A stretch of 30,134 bases of DNA from Gnetum montanum (GCA_015680685.1 MNCI01020297.1:772694-802827), one strand, 5' to 3'. Positions 20,435 through 30,134 are shown, counted from the first letter of the stretch. Notes: generated by a model not told the origin, from the sequence alone. Made by a program: numbers and translations.

Positions 20435-21690
20435 TGATGAGGGTTCTTCTGAATACTATGTAGACTCTCATGATTCTTAGTATTGCCTAGTCATGGCTCA
20501 CATGATTTTTGAGATGAGGTAATCTAGGATAACTTTGAATTCTAGATTCATCAAAAGGTAAACAAGAAGGATTCCATACTTTGGTCACTCATACTATCCT
20601 AGTGATGCTTATCCACAACCCATGTAATAGTACCAATAGTTACAAATGTCAAATCATTAGGGTGCTAATCCATGGAATCTTCCTACTTTGATGCAACAAT
20701 AGATGGCACCTCTATCCAATCCTTATTGTTATGATTCCCAAGTAGGTACTTAACAAACCCCAATAATGATACCTCAATAGTACATATCTTCTTTTAATAA
20801 TCCTATAAATTAAGCTTCCCAAATGTAGTAGTAGCTTCTACTCCCTAGTCCCATTCAAGAGATACACAATGAACTACAACCAAGGTAGGCCAAATCATAT
20901 AATATTGATTATGGTAATAATATTTATTCTATACATGCATATAAGTAATATTACTAGTCATATGTTAATCTAGCTATGAGGGAAAGTTCAAGTTCCCATG
21001 GTACAAAATTTTACCATAAGTGCATACATGAGAATTGTGGGATTGGGTTTATATCCTCCTCTTCACCTTGTAGAGAGGGAAATCCTTTAGGCTAGATAAA
21101 ATCTCATACTTAGGAGGTCTCAATGGACATTCTTTAGCATAATTCAAATGTAATATATACTTCAAGAATGAGTTTGATTGTTATGTCTATTGAAGATAGC
21201 ATGATGACACCTAATGGAGATGTTATTACCTTCTCTATGGCTACTATGACAACATGGATACTTAAAGAACAATTTTTTCTTAAGAAGTGACTAGATCTTA
21301 GAAATCTCATGATGGCTATCAAAATTGATGAAAAGGATCATTGTCTAGCTCTCTTTAACTTTATTTCAGGAGTTGACCTCATCTAATTGTAGCAGTACCT
21401 TGATTGGAAGCTTCCTCTTCTCAAGCATACCAACATTTGGTTGGACTAAGCAAACCAATCATGCACATACCCTATAGGATAGGTATGCAATGTAATCACT
21501 TTTGTTGTAGATTGGTAATATCCCACTAATTTTTTAATTCTTAGGTCAAAATATAAGGTGGAAAAGGATTTTCTTATTATAATGGAAAGAGGTTGGTTGT
21601 GCATTGCAAATTCTAGGTTGGTTTTCCAAGACCTTCATCTTGAGATCACTAGAGGGGATGAGGTTGAAATGATAAAATAATACCTTATTA
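20435..21690 (+). pseudogene. Second Athila/Tat-type fragment: gag tail and protease
   Basis: A plus-strand frame starting DEGSSEYYVDSHDS passes through a Pro/Gln/Tyr-rich linker (PYFGHSYYPSDAYPQPM), like the gag linker of the nested element. A protease of the same clade follows: ALFNFISGVDLI, WKLPLLKHTNIWLD, YPTNFLILR, then MERGWLCIANSRLVFQDLHL. These line up segment by segment with the protease at 14521-14930. The active-site Asp is Asn (AAC, 21357-21359). No RT follows, so this is a scrap. It begins exactly where the Reina-like 3' LTR breaks off. Many stops are present. Confidence 0.72.
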
Positions 21691-22019
21691 TCCTTCCTGG
21701 TCTTATTACATTGTAACCATAAGCCCTTCAAAAGAGCTAGATGGAGCACTTGATGGATAATACCTAGTCTACCATAATGAATATATTTCACCTCTTAGCA
21801 TGCTTAATTCTTAATTTACTACTCAAATACTTTCCAAATGAAAGAAATGGATGAGTCATGGGGACAATATCCTCCATACCATGTTAAAATTTTATGTTTC
21901 TACTATTTTCTTTTTTTAATTAATAAATATTTGTGTGTTTAGTTAGGACTTTATGCATTTTGAGCTTAACAAATAATTAATAATTGAAACACCACTAATC
22001 TTAGGCTCCTGTAGTTTTA

Positions 22020-22770
22020 TGGCAGATTTTTCTAAGTGTCAAAACTTGGGCAAAATTTTTATAAGTCTAGTGTTATGCTGTGCAGTGTAGATAGCAAAAC
22101 ACACTAGAAATCTTGATTTTTTTTTTTTGCAAAATATTTCTAAGTTTGCCTACTATGTTCTATAGTATAGCCAACATAGCACACACTCCCATGGCCAGTT
22201 TGCACAAATGTCAAGCCAAAAGTGGTCAAGGTCTACTTGGGATGGACCAAATAGTTTGGCAAATTTTCTATCTCCCAGACTATCAAGCTTGCTATGCTCT
22301 CCAGCTTGCTTAGCTTGACATATGTTCTGATCTCTAGTCCAACCAAGTACTAGGCTAGGAGTTTTCAAAGGTGCTCAATATGGAAAAAATATTTTAGTAA
22401 ATTTTCTATCTTTTAGGCCTATCATGCTTTTCTACACTACACAATGTAGCCAGCATGACATAAGTTTTAGGGAAAAATTTTTCTAATTGTTGAACAAAAA
22501 TTCGTCAAGCTATCTAGACATGGAAGATTCATCTAGCAATTTTATAACTCCCGAGGTTGCTTGTCTTGCTATACCCTAGAGTGTGGTCAGTTTGCCACGA
22601 AGAAACATTACAAATTTGGTAAAATTCATCAAAGTTCTTGTGCTATGTTCTACTACACTACGTAGCATAGACAACGTGACAAGTTAAAAGCTACAAAAAA
22701 TTTCTAACTGTTCACACTACGATCTATCACGCTGTGTAGTGTAGATAGAGTGACACTTGGGAAATGACTA
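22020..22770. repeat. Diverged tandem repeats with palindromic cores
   Basis: Modules contain an AATTTTCTATCTCC-like box (starting near 22261, 22400 and 22537, so about 137 bp apart). An imperfect palindrome follows, such as CTATGTT..AACATAG (22153-22179). Others are at about 22285, 22420, 22565, 22640 and 22725 (for example TCTACACTACACAATGTAG). The later units are shorter, about 80-85 bp. The copies are heavily diverged. Confidence 0.6.
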
Positions 22771-23175
22771 TGAATGCCTCTAGAAGCTCCTAGAACTTGA
22801 CATAAACCATCATTTTAGCTCTAACATCCTTCCAGTGGCCAAGATTAGTATTTTTCTTCACTTTTGCACCCTACATTGATCCCCAAAATTATTCCTATGC
22901 TTGGCCCTACTCGGAAGAGGGAGGAAGACATAGTCCTAGAGCATACTCCAAGTTGCATTTGTTTTGGCATTGTTTCTACGTACATGGAAGTCATTTCGAC
23001 TTTGACACAATAATTCTAGGTGGTGTGGTCATAGTTTGACAAATTCTCAATTCCTATTCCTATCCTGCAAAGAATTACACTTTGAGCTTAACACTTAGAG
23101 CTTGACATTTTGAGCGTAACATGTCAACGTGAGTTCTCCACGTCCATGCTACATGGGACCTAGGGCATGTGGCAT

Positions 23176-23213
23176 CCAATCCACATCTCACATTAATCCT
23201 AGCCCTATAAATA
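23176..23213 (+). promoter_or_regulatory. CCAAT and TATA box pair
   Basis: CCAAT at 23176-23180 and TATAAATA at 23206-23213 lie on the plus strand, upstream of the gag-protease region of the Tat/Ogre-type remnant. The composition changes to C/T-rich just after, as in an LTR R region. Confidence 0.55.
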
Positions 23214-24000
23214 CCTTGATAATTAGCATTCTAGAGGTTGATCAACAAAAGTCATCTTAAGCATCAAGTGTTAGAGCATTGTTAGCATTTTCACACTCTC
23301 GCACTTGAGAACTCGAGATTGACACTTGGTTGAGTACGGTGACACAGTCTTCCTTGCACTTGCACAGCATGATGACTGTAAACCTTGTAGGTCAAACCTC
23401 ATTTGCAACTACCAAAACCACATCCATGACATCCTAGAGATTATGACCACATCGCTATGTTGCCGTTGTTGTCTAATGCCGCATATCAGCTTCAAAAATT
23501 ATTCAATTAAAAGGTACGTGCCCCGATCTTTGGGTGGTGCATTCCTCCACCCTCGAACTCTAGTTCTATATTCTCAGAATTTTTTTCAACTTTCTAAATA
23601 TTTACTTTCAACACTTTCTTCTACTATCAATACATATTCACATATTTACGTTACGTTATGTTATGTTCTTGCTAGTTTTCCCAACTCTCGCACAAGGCTC
23701 ACTAAAAACTCTATTTACAAATGGTTATTGTTACACCATGTAAGTCCCTATCTAAGAAACTAGACCATTCAAGGCACCTTGTTTCCATTTTTCCTAGCAT
23801 AGCCCTCCCACAGATTCGAGGTTAGGTTGTATACCCAACAACCTCTCAGTGTTCCAGCCATTGACATTTTTAGATGTCACAGTTCTTGGTACTAGAAGGA
23901 GGGCCTCCCATTCCTTCTGTGTTCCATGGGTAGTCCAATGTGCTTTCTATACCCACATCACTAGTATCAAGTTAGCATAAGAATAACATGCTTGTGGACC

Positions 24001-24839
24001 TACCATGGTAGTAGTTGGATCATAGGCTAGCGTAGGAGTTGTCTACATTCTGGTTGGTGTAGATTGGTCCTAGTTGATGGTTCCCTTGGAATCCCATAGG
24101 ATGGAAAGATCAAACTATCCACTGCATCAAGCTCTAAGTGTTCTATAGAGCATGAAACCCTATGAGCATAATAGTTCCTTAGAGTGTAACAAGCATAACA
24201 GTAGTGATAACCATTTTTCAGTGTTTCTAGACTTAGCCATTTTTGGCCTATTTTCTTTATAGTTTTCACACTTAGCCATTTTATCTAGAATTTGTTGTAC
24301 TTAAACATTTTTGGAAAACATATCTCTTTATCACCTCCTTCTTATGTAACAAAAATGAACCATTTAGCACCTCAGCTATTGCCTTGAACTTGGATTTAGC
24401 CCACCCCATGCAACATGTAGTAGACGTCGAGCAACCACTTAGCTTGGTGTGGCTACAATGGCAGTCTCTTAGACTATGGTACTAGTCCCCCAAACACACA
24501 ATACTTGATGATGAATGATACAACTTTTTATGTGTAAAGGTTCAAGAAGGCCTACCATTGGATTGCTAGGAAATAAAAGAAAAGCATAGTTTCGAAATTA
24601 TTTATTGAAATGGAAGGAAGTTCCTTCCTACCCCTGGTATGGTCATACTGCTCACTAAATCTTTCAAATGGATTTTGGACCAACATATCTAGATGAGTGG
24701 GCTAAAAGATCAAGATTCAACATCCAACTATGATGAACCCCTGTAAGATGGGTAGGAGGAGTTTGAGTCTCATTCCAATAGTGGCATCCCACCCTATGTC
24801 CTAGCCTTGCAGTTTGCCTCTATATTCCTATTGCACTAG
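24001..24839. other. Untranslated or unrecognised stretch before gag
   Basis: I find no supported gene here. The sequence probably belongs to the leader or the ruined N-terminal part of the gag region that follows. Short open frames on either strand have no motif. Confidence 0.4.
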
Positions 24840-26660
24840 TCATAGTTTTTTTCCTTCTTTGAGGTAGCTGTGATGATTTTGCAACCTAAAAATTTGCCGA
24901 TGGTAGCTAGCCAGCCGATCTTGTCTATGCAACAGAATGTAGGACCTTCTACTTCCTTTGTCATTTCCTTGCAGTCTATTTAGCCTTTACAGCCAATGTC
25001 TGTGACACCAACGCTACCATATGTGCACACCATATCCATATTGTGATCACAAATGAGTCACATTCCTATAATTCTAGCCATATTAGTCCCACCACCAATA
25101 ATAGCTCCAACCTCAACTGTGTGATGGGTAGCAACACCTTTACCTACTATTCAATTATCCCAGATGCCACAATACATGCAATCACAAATGTACCAAGCAT
25201 TACATATGGTGGCACAACCTACAATAGGACTATGGGCTACTCTAATAGCACCACCACTGGTACAACTGATGCAACCCTCTACAACATCCTTGAGTCTATA
25301 CCAAGCACTTTAGCTTATCCAAACCCTCACTAAGAAGGTCAATTGGCTTAAAGTAGCCAACTCAGAGATAGTCCATGTAATGGACTACTATTAGGATGAT
25401 CCCATTAGCCCTACCATTCTTATGCTCACACTACCTTTTGGGGTCCAACTGCCCCAATTCATAGAATACAACGACGAGGGTGACCTAAACACCCACTTAG
25501 TTACTTTCCATTTTGAGTTCTTATTACTACAATCATGGCCACATGCAGTCGTCCATGTCTTTGCCATGCCTCTAACTAGCAAAGCTTTAGATTGGTATTG
25601 CACACTTCCTCAAGCTTACATTTCAACTCTAGAGTTGCTAAGCCAATTTATAACCTACTTCAAGTACAACTTGAACCTGGAAGCCACACTAGATTAGCTC
25701 ATGAATGTTAATCAAGAAGTGCTAAAGCTAGTGCAAAAATTCATACAATCTTGAAGCACTTCTCTAAATGAGATTTATGAGCCGATCATTGAAACCCACC
25801 TGCTAGCCATTTTTAAAGGTGTAGTAAATGATTTTATTATATCAAAGCTATACTATTTAGCCCCACAGTCCCTTAGCCAATATTTTTCTCAAACAAAGAG
25901 CATACTAGATGCAGCAAAGGCTAGCAAGGACTTGGCTTACATAGCCTACAAGAATGCACATGCAAAGAGGGACAAGGGAAAAGCCACGACAACCACTATA
26001 GTGGCTATGGCTAATGAAGATAGGCCCAACAACAACAAGTAGATGACTAATGCACCTAAGGCCTTGGCTAATAGGAACAAAATGTTGGATTTTGGAAATG
26101 TAGGAACCAACCAACCTACATTGTCAATAGCCATGGGGCAAGCTCCCCCAAGGCCAAACTTTGAGCGCAAGGATCACTCAAAATATACCCCTTTGCCAAT
26201 CAAGCCATCAAAAATTTTGGATCAATTGCTTAGTGTTGGGTGCATTCAACACAAGAAAATGTCAAAGGATGCTTGCAAACACCATGAGAGGTATTGCAAG
26301 ATCCTTTGAGACCCCTCTATAGCTATGCCAAATGAGCCTCTGGTACCTAAAAATTTTAGGCTAAACTAGTTTTGCAACTACCATTAGTTGCACGACCATG
26401 ACATGGATTACTACCTAGTGCTAAAAGATGACATTCAATGCATGATTGATCAAGACAAGCTAGTCCTTGATAAAAGTAATCCAATTCGGCTGGAGACCCA
26501 GTCCATGAATGTCTATAAGGATCCATTAAATGCTAGTTCTGCAAGATACATCATTAATGCTATTAGTGTTGATGATGATGCAGAGCCAACACATGAACTA
26601 TTTATGGTCCGTGTGCCCTCTCGTGACATTGAAGCCTCAACATCAACTAGGCCATAGGCC
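24840..26660 (+). pseudogene. gag: Tat/Ogre-type gag remnant
   Basis: A Pro/Gln/Ser-rich N-terminal part (ASQPILSMQQNVGPS) leads to the capsid domain: TLPFGVQLPQFIEYNDEGDL, then ALDWYCTLPQAYISTLELLS and FITYFKYNLNLEATLD (25430-25695). This is the usual F-x-x-Y-x-G-x-x-D-P-x-x-H-L to F-x-x-x-F pattern of plant Gag. Further on come YTPLPIKPSKILDQLLSVG (26190-26245) and FCNYHQLHDHDMDYYLVLKD (after the stop at 26368). These match the YTPLP and C-x2-H...H-x4-C finger of the Tat/Ogre lineage, where the final Cys has become Tyr. Several stops and at least one frameshift occur. Confidence 0.75.
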
Positions 26661-27225
26661 CCTTTCATCATCAACACACCACATCAGGCACCCATGACAC
26701 CCTTCATGGTTAGGGCCTCATAGCATATTGTAACAACGGCCAAAACACCTTTTTTCATAAGGGTGCCAAAACGCATGAACCCCCCATTTCCTCAAGGTCT
26801 AGTGGTTGGGATTACATTGCTACCTACCCACCTAAAGAAGTGTGATGAGGTTCTGGCCAACAAGATGGCTAGGGAATGCGTCCCCTTAAGCCTACTTCCT
26901 TGTTAGTAATTACCATGGCCCCATTGCCTAAAACCACCAACATAGACATGCACACACAACAAGCAACCACTAAGGCTCAAAGGCTCACTGCCCAACCAAA
27001 AGCTAAGTCTCCTCCTCCTTGGGAAATTCATCTCTTAGGGTGCATGGAGAAGACAAAGACCATCAACCTGATGGTGGACAAGATTTTCTACATGCACTCA
27101 CATAAGTCAAGTATGCTCTAAAACAAAAGAATACAACTTTGAGCCTATATGATCTAATTATGACATCCCCTACCCATCATGAGGCTTTGGTTTTCATGTT
27201 GGCATCCATTCCTATTAAGTAAGAC
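26661..27225 (+). pseudogene. Gag-protease linker of the Tat/Ogre-type remnant
   Basis: Pieces in broken frames, including MVDKIFYMHSHKSSML (ending 27119) and, one frame over, SLYDLIMTSPTHHEAL (27135-27190). The latter matches the helix that precedes the protease in Tat/Ogre elements. No catalytic motif lies in this stretch, which joins gag to protease. Confidence 0.55.
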
Positions 27226-27998
27226 ATGCCAGCAGAGGAAAGGGGTATCCATGCCATAATGCTCTCACCTACAACCGAAGAACCAAGGTCAACACTCTTG
27301 AACTTTTGCGATGAAGCAATCAAAGCTAACCTTGAGATGGGTCAAGTAACCATTGAACACATGTTCATAATAATTATTGTGGGTCAGTACAAGATTCATA
27401 GGGTGCATGTCAATGATGGGGCAACAACTAATGTTATCCCATTCCCTATTGTTAGTAAGCTTGGCCTAGTGGATCAAATTAGGCCAACAACAACAACTTG
27501 TTTAAAGTCCTTCAATGGAGCATGTGTGGTTCTCAAGGGAATAGTCACAATTGATTTAATGGTAGGGGATAAATTCCCCACTAACATAGAGTTCATCATG
27601 GTTGAAGAGATGCTTGGATTCAACTTAATTCTAGGGAGATCTTAGTTAGCCTAACTAAGCGCTATCTCTTCACCAATCCGCCAAGATATATACTTACCTT
27701 ATGAGGTGAAGAAGTGGTGATCTTTGGTGAAAACATAGCTCCTTGGGCCATCAACAATGTAGACACTAAGCAAGGGTCAAAGGTAGAAATCTCCAAAGAC
27801 ACACCACCTATTTGCCATGAAAGCCAATGTTGTTCGACCAATGAACCAAGAAAAATGAGCAATCTCCATGAGGAAGCTCTATGGGTAGAATTTCCTTTTT
27901 CAATGGTAAATGATAGCTTACGGGAGTATCACCTTGTTTCTCCTAGGCCTTATGCACACCCTAACACACATCAAATGAGAAAACATCTATGCAATTAG
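27226..27998 (+). pseudogene. Tat/Ogre-type aspartic protease remnant
   Basis: A 139-codon open stretch (27226-27642) contains VHVNDGATTNVIPFPIVSKL. It corresponds to V-D-N-G-[SA]-S-x-N-x-x-P in this lineage, but the catalytic Asp is Asn (AAT, 27412-27414). CLKSFNGACVVLKGIVTIDL follows, then MVEEMLGFNLILGRS at the C-terminal signature, where the usual Trp codon is now TAG. The downstream linker (IFGENIAPWAINNVD; 27714-27998) is still recognisable, but no RT follows. The element is therefore either deleted after the protease or was a non-autonomous gag-protease type. Confidence 0.72.
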
Positions 27999-28217
27999 GG
28001 CATGTCCCTAACTTGCTTGTTCCTTTGACTTGTCTTTAGCCCCTTTTTTCTATATAGTTTCAGTTTGCATTATGTATGCATCTTGCATTAGTTATGATTT
28101 TTTTTAGCTACGAAAAAAATAAAAAATAAAAAATAAATGGAAGTGAGGCCTAAAATAGCCTTAAACTATCATATGGCCTACCAAGGCCTAAAACTAGCAA
28201 TTGATTTCCTTTTATGC
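27999..28217. other. Non-coding, A-rich stretch
   Basis: No gene seen. It contains an A-rich run (28108-28138) and, at 28147-28200, degenerate copies of the neighbouring repeat core (GCCTAAAATAGCCTTAAACTA). It marks the point where Tat/Ogre-type coding similarity ends. Confidence 0.5.
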
Positions 28218-28379
28218 AATGGCTTGAAATGGCCTTAAACTAGCAATGGCTTGAAATAGCATTAAACTATCAATGGCCCAAAATGACCTTACACTAGCAA
28301 TGGGCCAAAATGTCCTTAAACTAGGGATAGCCCAAAATGGCCTTAAACTAGTCGTAGCCTGCAATGCCCTTAAACTAGT
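28218..28379. repeat. 27-bp minisatellite, six units
   Basis: Units start at 28218, 28245, 28272, 28299, 28326 and 28353, each exactly 27 bp. The first unit begins AATGGCTTGAAATGGCCTTA and continues AACTAGC. The core CTTAAACTA is kept in nearly every unit. Because 27 is a multiple of three, both strands stay open as a 9-residue repeat, but there is no other sign of coding. Tandem repeats near the 3' end are common in Tat/Ogre elements, so this may be the 3' non-coding part of the remnant upstream. Confidence 0.92.
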
Positions 28380-28621
28380 AGTGCATGGGGCCCACAAGGG
28401 GCCTAATTACATAAAAAAAGAAGAAGCTAAAGTGAGATTAACTAAAATACAAGTTAAAATGATACTGCTAGAGACTAATACATAAACAAAATAAATATCA
28501 TTCCTTTCATTAAATCATAAACAAAATACATAGTCTAAGATTACATCCACATCACAAGACACAAAAATTTCCCAACAACAAGGCTACATCTCAAATGTTT
28601 TAAATGTGTATTAATGGAAAA
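28380..28621. other. AT-rich stretch between minisatellite and pseudogene
   Basis: No gene seen. On the minus strand it would be the 3' untranslated region of the intron-bearing pseudogene that ends at 28622. No convincing AATAAA was found on that strand. Confidence 0.4.
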
Positions 28622-29834
28622 CTAAGGCTCTTCCCTTCCATCTTTATCTGCCACTCTGCTAGGTCCTACGTCTTCACTTGGATCCTATGCAAAACAAAAA
28701 TGAAATAATAAACCAATCAATAAAGAGGATAACGTGTGAAATAATTATGAAATGGATAGCAATAAAGTAAATTTAACCAACCTGAGATGGGCCTACATCC
28801 ATGTCTGGGGGCATCCTATTGAGGTTAGCCTCTAGTCAATGAAAGATTTCCTCCTCTATCATATTTGCCCAATCCTCCTCTCCTAAATCAGAATTTTCAA
28901 GGGTCTTCCCTTTTTCCATGGTCAACCATACAAGAAACCTTGGGAAAATTTTGGTAGATGTAACCTCTTCAGAAGGAACAATAATTTCCCTCTTCAAGGA
29001 CTCACTAACCACCAAGTGTTTCACAAAGCTATTGTAAGCCTACATCGCATCGATGGCATCATGGAATATATCATGACCTCAGTGCTTCACAGAGTCATCC
29101 CTATATTTCTTATGATAGGCTGCACATTCCATCTTGTAATGGTACTTGTGGTTTTTCTGAGTCTATCCCCACTCATACACTTTGGCATTGTAGTGCTTCT
29201 AGTCTTGGTTCTTCTAAGCCAAGAGGTTCATCTGCAAGCATTGCTTAATAACCTCATGTGTAGTCTCATTCTTTCCCCTGATGACCAACCAATATCTGTC
29301 GTAGTCAATCACAACTGTATGCCAGCTAGCATCTGATTTATTATGGACCACCAATAAGTTGTACCATGACTACAAGTCTTCTAGTTGAGCTACCTGGTTC
29401 TTCTTCTGTTCCTCAAGTTTTTGCACTCATTTCCAAAGCTCCTTGTTCATGCACCTACACTCCCATAATGATAATGCCAAGTGTAGCATGCATTTTCTTA
29501 CCTCATCATATATATGACAAGGTACCTATTCTACCTTAGGATGGAACTCAGGTACAACATCAACTTGGACCACACTTTGTGAGTTCCACTTGAGTCATGA
29601 GGCTATTACACCAAAAAGGGAAAACATTAGTCACAAGACAAAGACATAGAAAAAAGAAACAACAAAAGGGAAAAATAACAAAAACATACCTATCTTAGGA
29701 TCTATCTATTTCAAATAGTTGTTCATGTCATCCACTATGCCTTGCATGAAGGAAAACTTATCTGGAGTTTCCATCCATGGTTGTGAGCGGAAAGTGGAAG
29801 TAGATTCAAGATGCTTAGTAGAAGAATCACCCAT
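28622..29834 (-). pseudogene. Three-exon pseudogene of unrecognised family
   Basis: Exon 29690-29834 begins MGDSSTKHLESTS. Intron 29603-29689 is 87 bp (GTATGT..AATAG, T-rich). Exon 28782-29602 contains QKLEEQKKNQVAQLEDL, NLLVVHNKSDASWHTVVIDY, DRYWLVIRGKNETTHEVIKQ, KYHYKMECAAYHKKYRDD and EEDWANMIEEEIFH. Intron 28685-28781 is 97 bp (GTTGGT..GCATAG). The last exon, 28622-28684, ends SRVADKDGREEP and a TAG. Removing both introns leaves one frame of 343 codons with no frameshift and 11 internal stops, all TAG or TGA. Frame continuity across both splice pairs strongly supports a real former gene. The product looks soluble, charged and partly coiled. I do not recognise the family; it could be host-derived or a transposon accessory gene. 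Confidence 0.62.
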
Positions 29835-29972
29835 TGTAAAATAAATCATGTAAACATCATTAAAAAAAACATAAAAATATAAAAATGATGTAAAAAGTGG
29901 GGGCAAAGGAGAAAGAAAAGAGAGAAGAAGAAGAGGAAAAGCATAATGAAAATGGTGGTGCAAAGATCCTAC

Positions 29973-30111
29973 CCAATAAACCCTTATGGTTGAGAATAGT
30001 GGGATCACCCATCTGCATGCCTTCAAACAAATGATCAAACTCACCATCCTCAAATTGCAACCCCTCCTCTTTGAGTTGCCTCAAGATTTTGATGGCATCT
30101 TTGTTCGTCAT
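29973..30111 (-). pseudogene. Probable upstream exon of the same pseudogene
   Basis: An open minus-strand stretch starting ATG at 30111 (MTNKDAIKILRQLKEEGLQF, then EDGEFDHLFEGMQM) ends at a GTAGGA donor (29972-29971). The following 139 bp are strongly pyrimidine-rich, like a plant intron, and run to TTTTACAA just before 29833. If that acceptor was once CAG (one G-to-A change), the exon joins the next one in phase as G|TG-GGT-GAT, making the gene 389 codons. An in-frame TGA lies two codons before the ATG. The join is inference. The exon may instead be a separate small ORF. Confidence 0.42.
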
Positions 30112-30134
30112 GTGTCACTCGAGTTGAGGGACCT

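Larger units (their letters stand above)
21890..24000 (+). repeat. LTR-like region with promoter (ends not defined)
   Basis: About 2 kb without coding evidence that looks like a plus-strand LTR or leader. Diverged tandem repeats (22020-22770) would fit a U3. A CCAAT (23176-23180) and TATAAATA (23206-23213) pair follows, then T-rich R/U5-like sequence and finally the gag region of the next element. I cannot fix TG..CA ends or a primer site, and no second copy lies in the window. The 145-codon open frame at 23326-23763 falls in the presumed transcribed leader and has no recognisable motif. Confidence 0.45.

Noticed and set aside
23326-23763. A 145-codon plus-strand open frame shortly after a TATA box.
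   Set aside because: It lies in the likely transcribed leader of an LTR-like region and shows no domain, compositional bias of a real protein or related copy. It is probably chance, though not excluded.
24027-24269. An 80-codon minus-strand open frame.
   Set aside because: It is short, has no motif, and lies in the leader region of a plus-strand element.
28218-28379. Possible CRISPR-like array.
   Set aside because: The units abut with no spacers, all are variants of one 27-bp sequence, and the surroundings are eukaryotic transposon DNA. This is a minisatellite.
28622-29602. Possible alternative genetic code with TAG read as Gln.
   Set aside because: TGA stops occur as well, and the other elements in the window also carry TAA stops and frameshifts. 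Ordinary decay explains them.
1-30134. tRNA, rRNA or intact host genes.
   Set aside because: I saw no cloverleaf-like or rRNA-like sequence. Every coding signal I could name belongs to a broken transposon, apart from the unrecognised pseudogene at the right edge.

Overview
The window is a nuclear plant DNA segment made almost entirely of decayed long-terminal-repeat (LTR) retrotransposons nested in one another. I see no intact gene, rRNA, tRNA, operon or bacterial signal. The plant origin rests on the families present: a Reina-like chromovirus primed by initiator tRNA-Met, an Athila/Tat-type Ty3 element with a tRNA-Asp-like primer site and a coiled-coil ORF after pol, and a Tat/Ogre-type gag-protease remnant. 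The depth of nesting and decay suggests a large, repeat-rich seed-plant genome. A gymnosperm is possible, but the sequence does not settle this.

Layout. Positions 1-261 are the edge of an LTR related to the Athila/Tat-type element. Positions 827-20434 are a plus-strand Reina-like element with a 5' LTR, PBS, gag, protease, RT, RNase H, integrase, chromodomain-like tail, polypurine tract and a truncated 3' LTR. It is split inside the integrase zinc finger by a complete minus-strand Athila/Tat-type element at 5330-18577. That insertion has two LTRs of 914 and 939 bp, is flanked by the 5-bp target duplication CATGG, and carries gag, protease, RT, RNase H, integrase, a 2-kb spacer with a U3-like promoter segment, and an extra ORF after pol.

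From about 20435 rightward there are further remnants. First comes a plus-strand Athila/Tat-type gag-protease scrap (20435-21690). Next is an LTR-like stretch with diverged tandem repeats and a TATA box (about 21890-24000). It is followed by a Tat/Ogre-type gag-protease region that lacks RT (about 24840-27998) and a 27-bp minisatellite (28218-28379). The window ends with a minus-strand, intron-containing pseudogene of unrecognised family (28622-29834, probably with a further exon at 29973-30111).

How the parts relate. Within each element the genes form the usual retrotransposition set: capsid protein, protease, reverse transcriptase/RNase H and integrase. All are disabled by stop codons, frameshifts and repeated Asp-to-Asn changes at or near catalytic positions, which fits long silencing and cytosine deamination. 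The most unusual items are the intron-bearing pseudogene at the right edge, the U3-like internal promoter segment in front of the extra ORF (with a perfect 20-bp palindrome), and the very clear nesting scar in the integrase.
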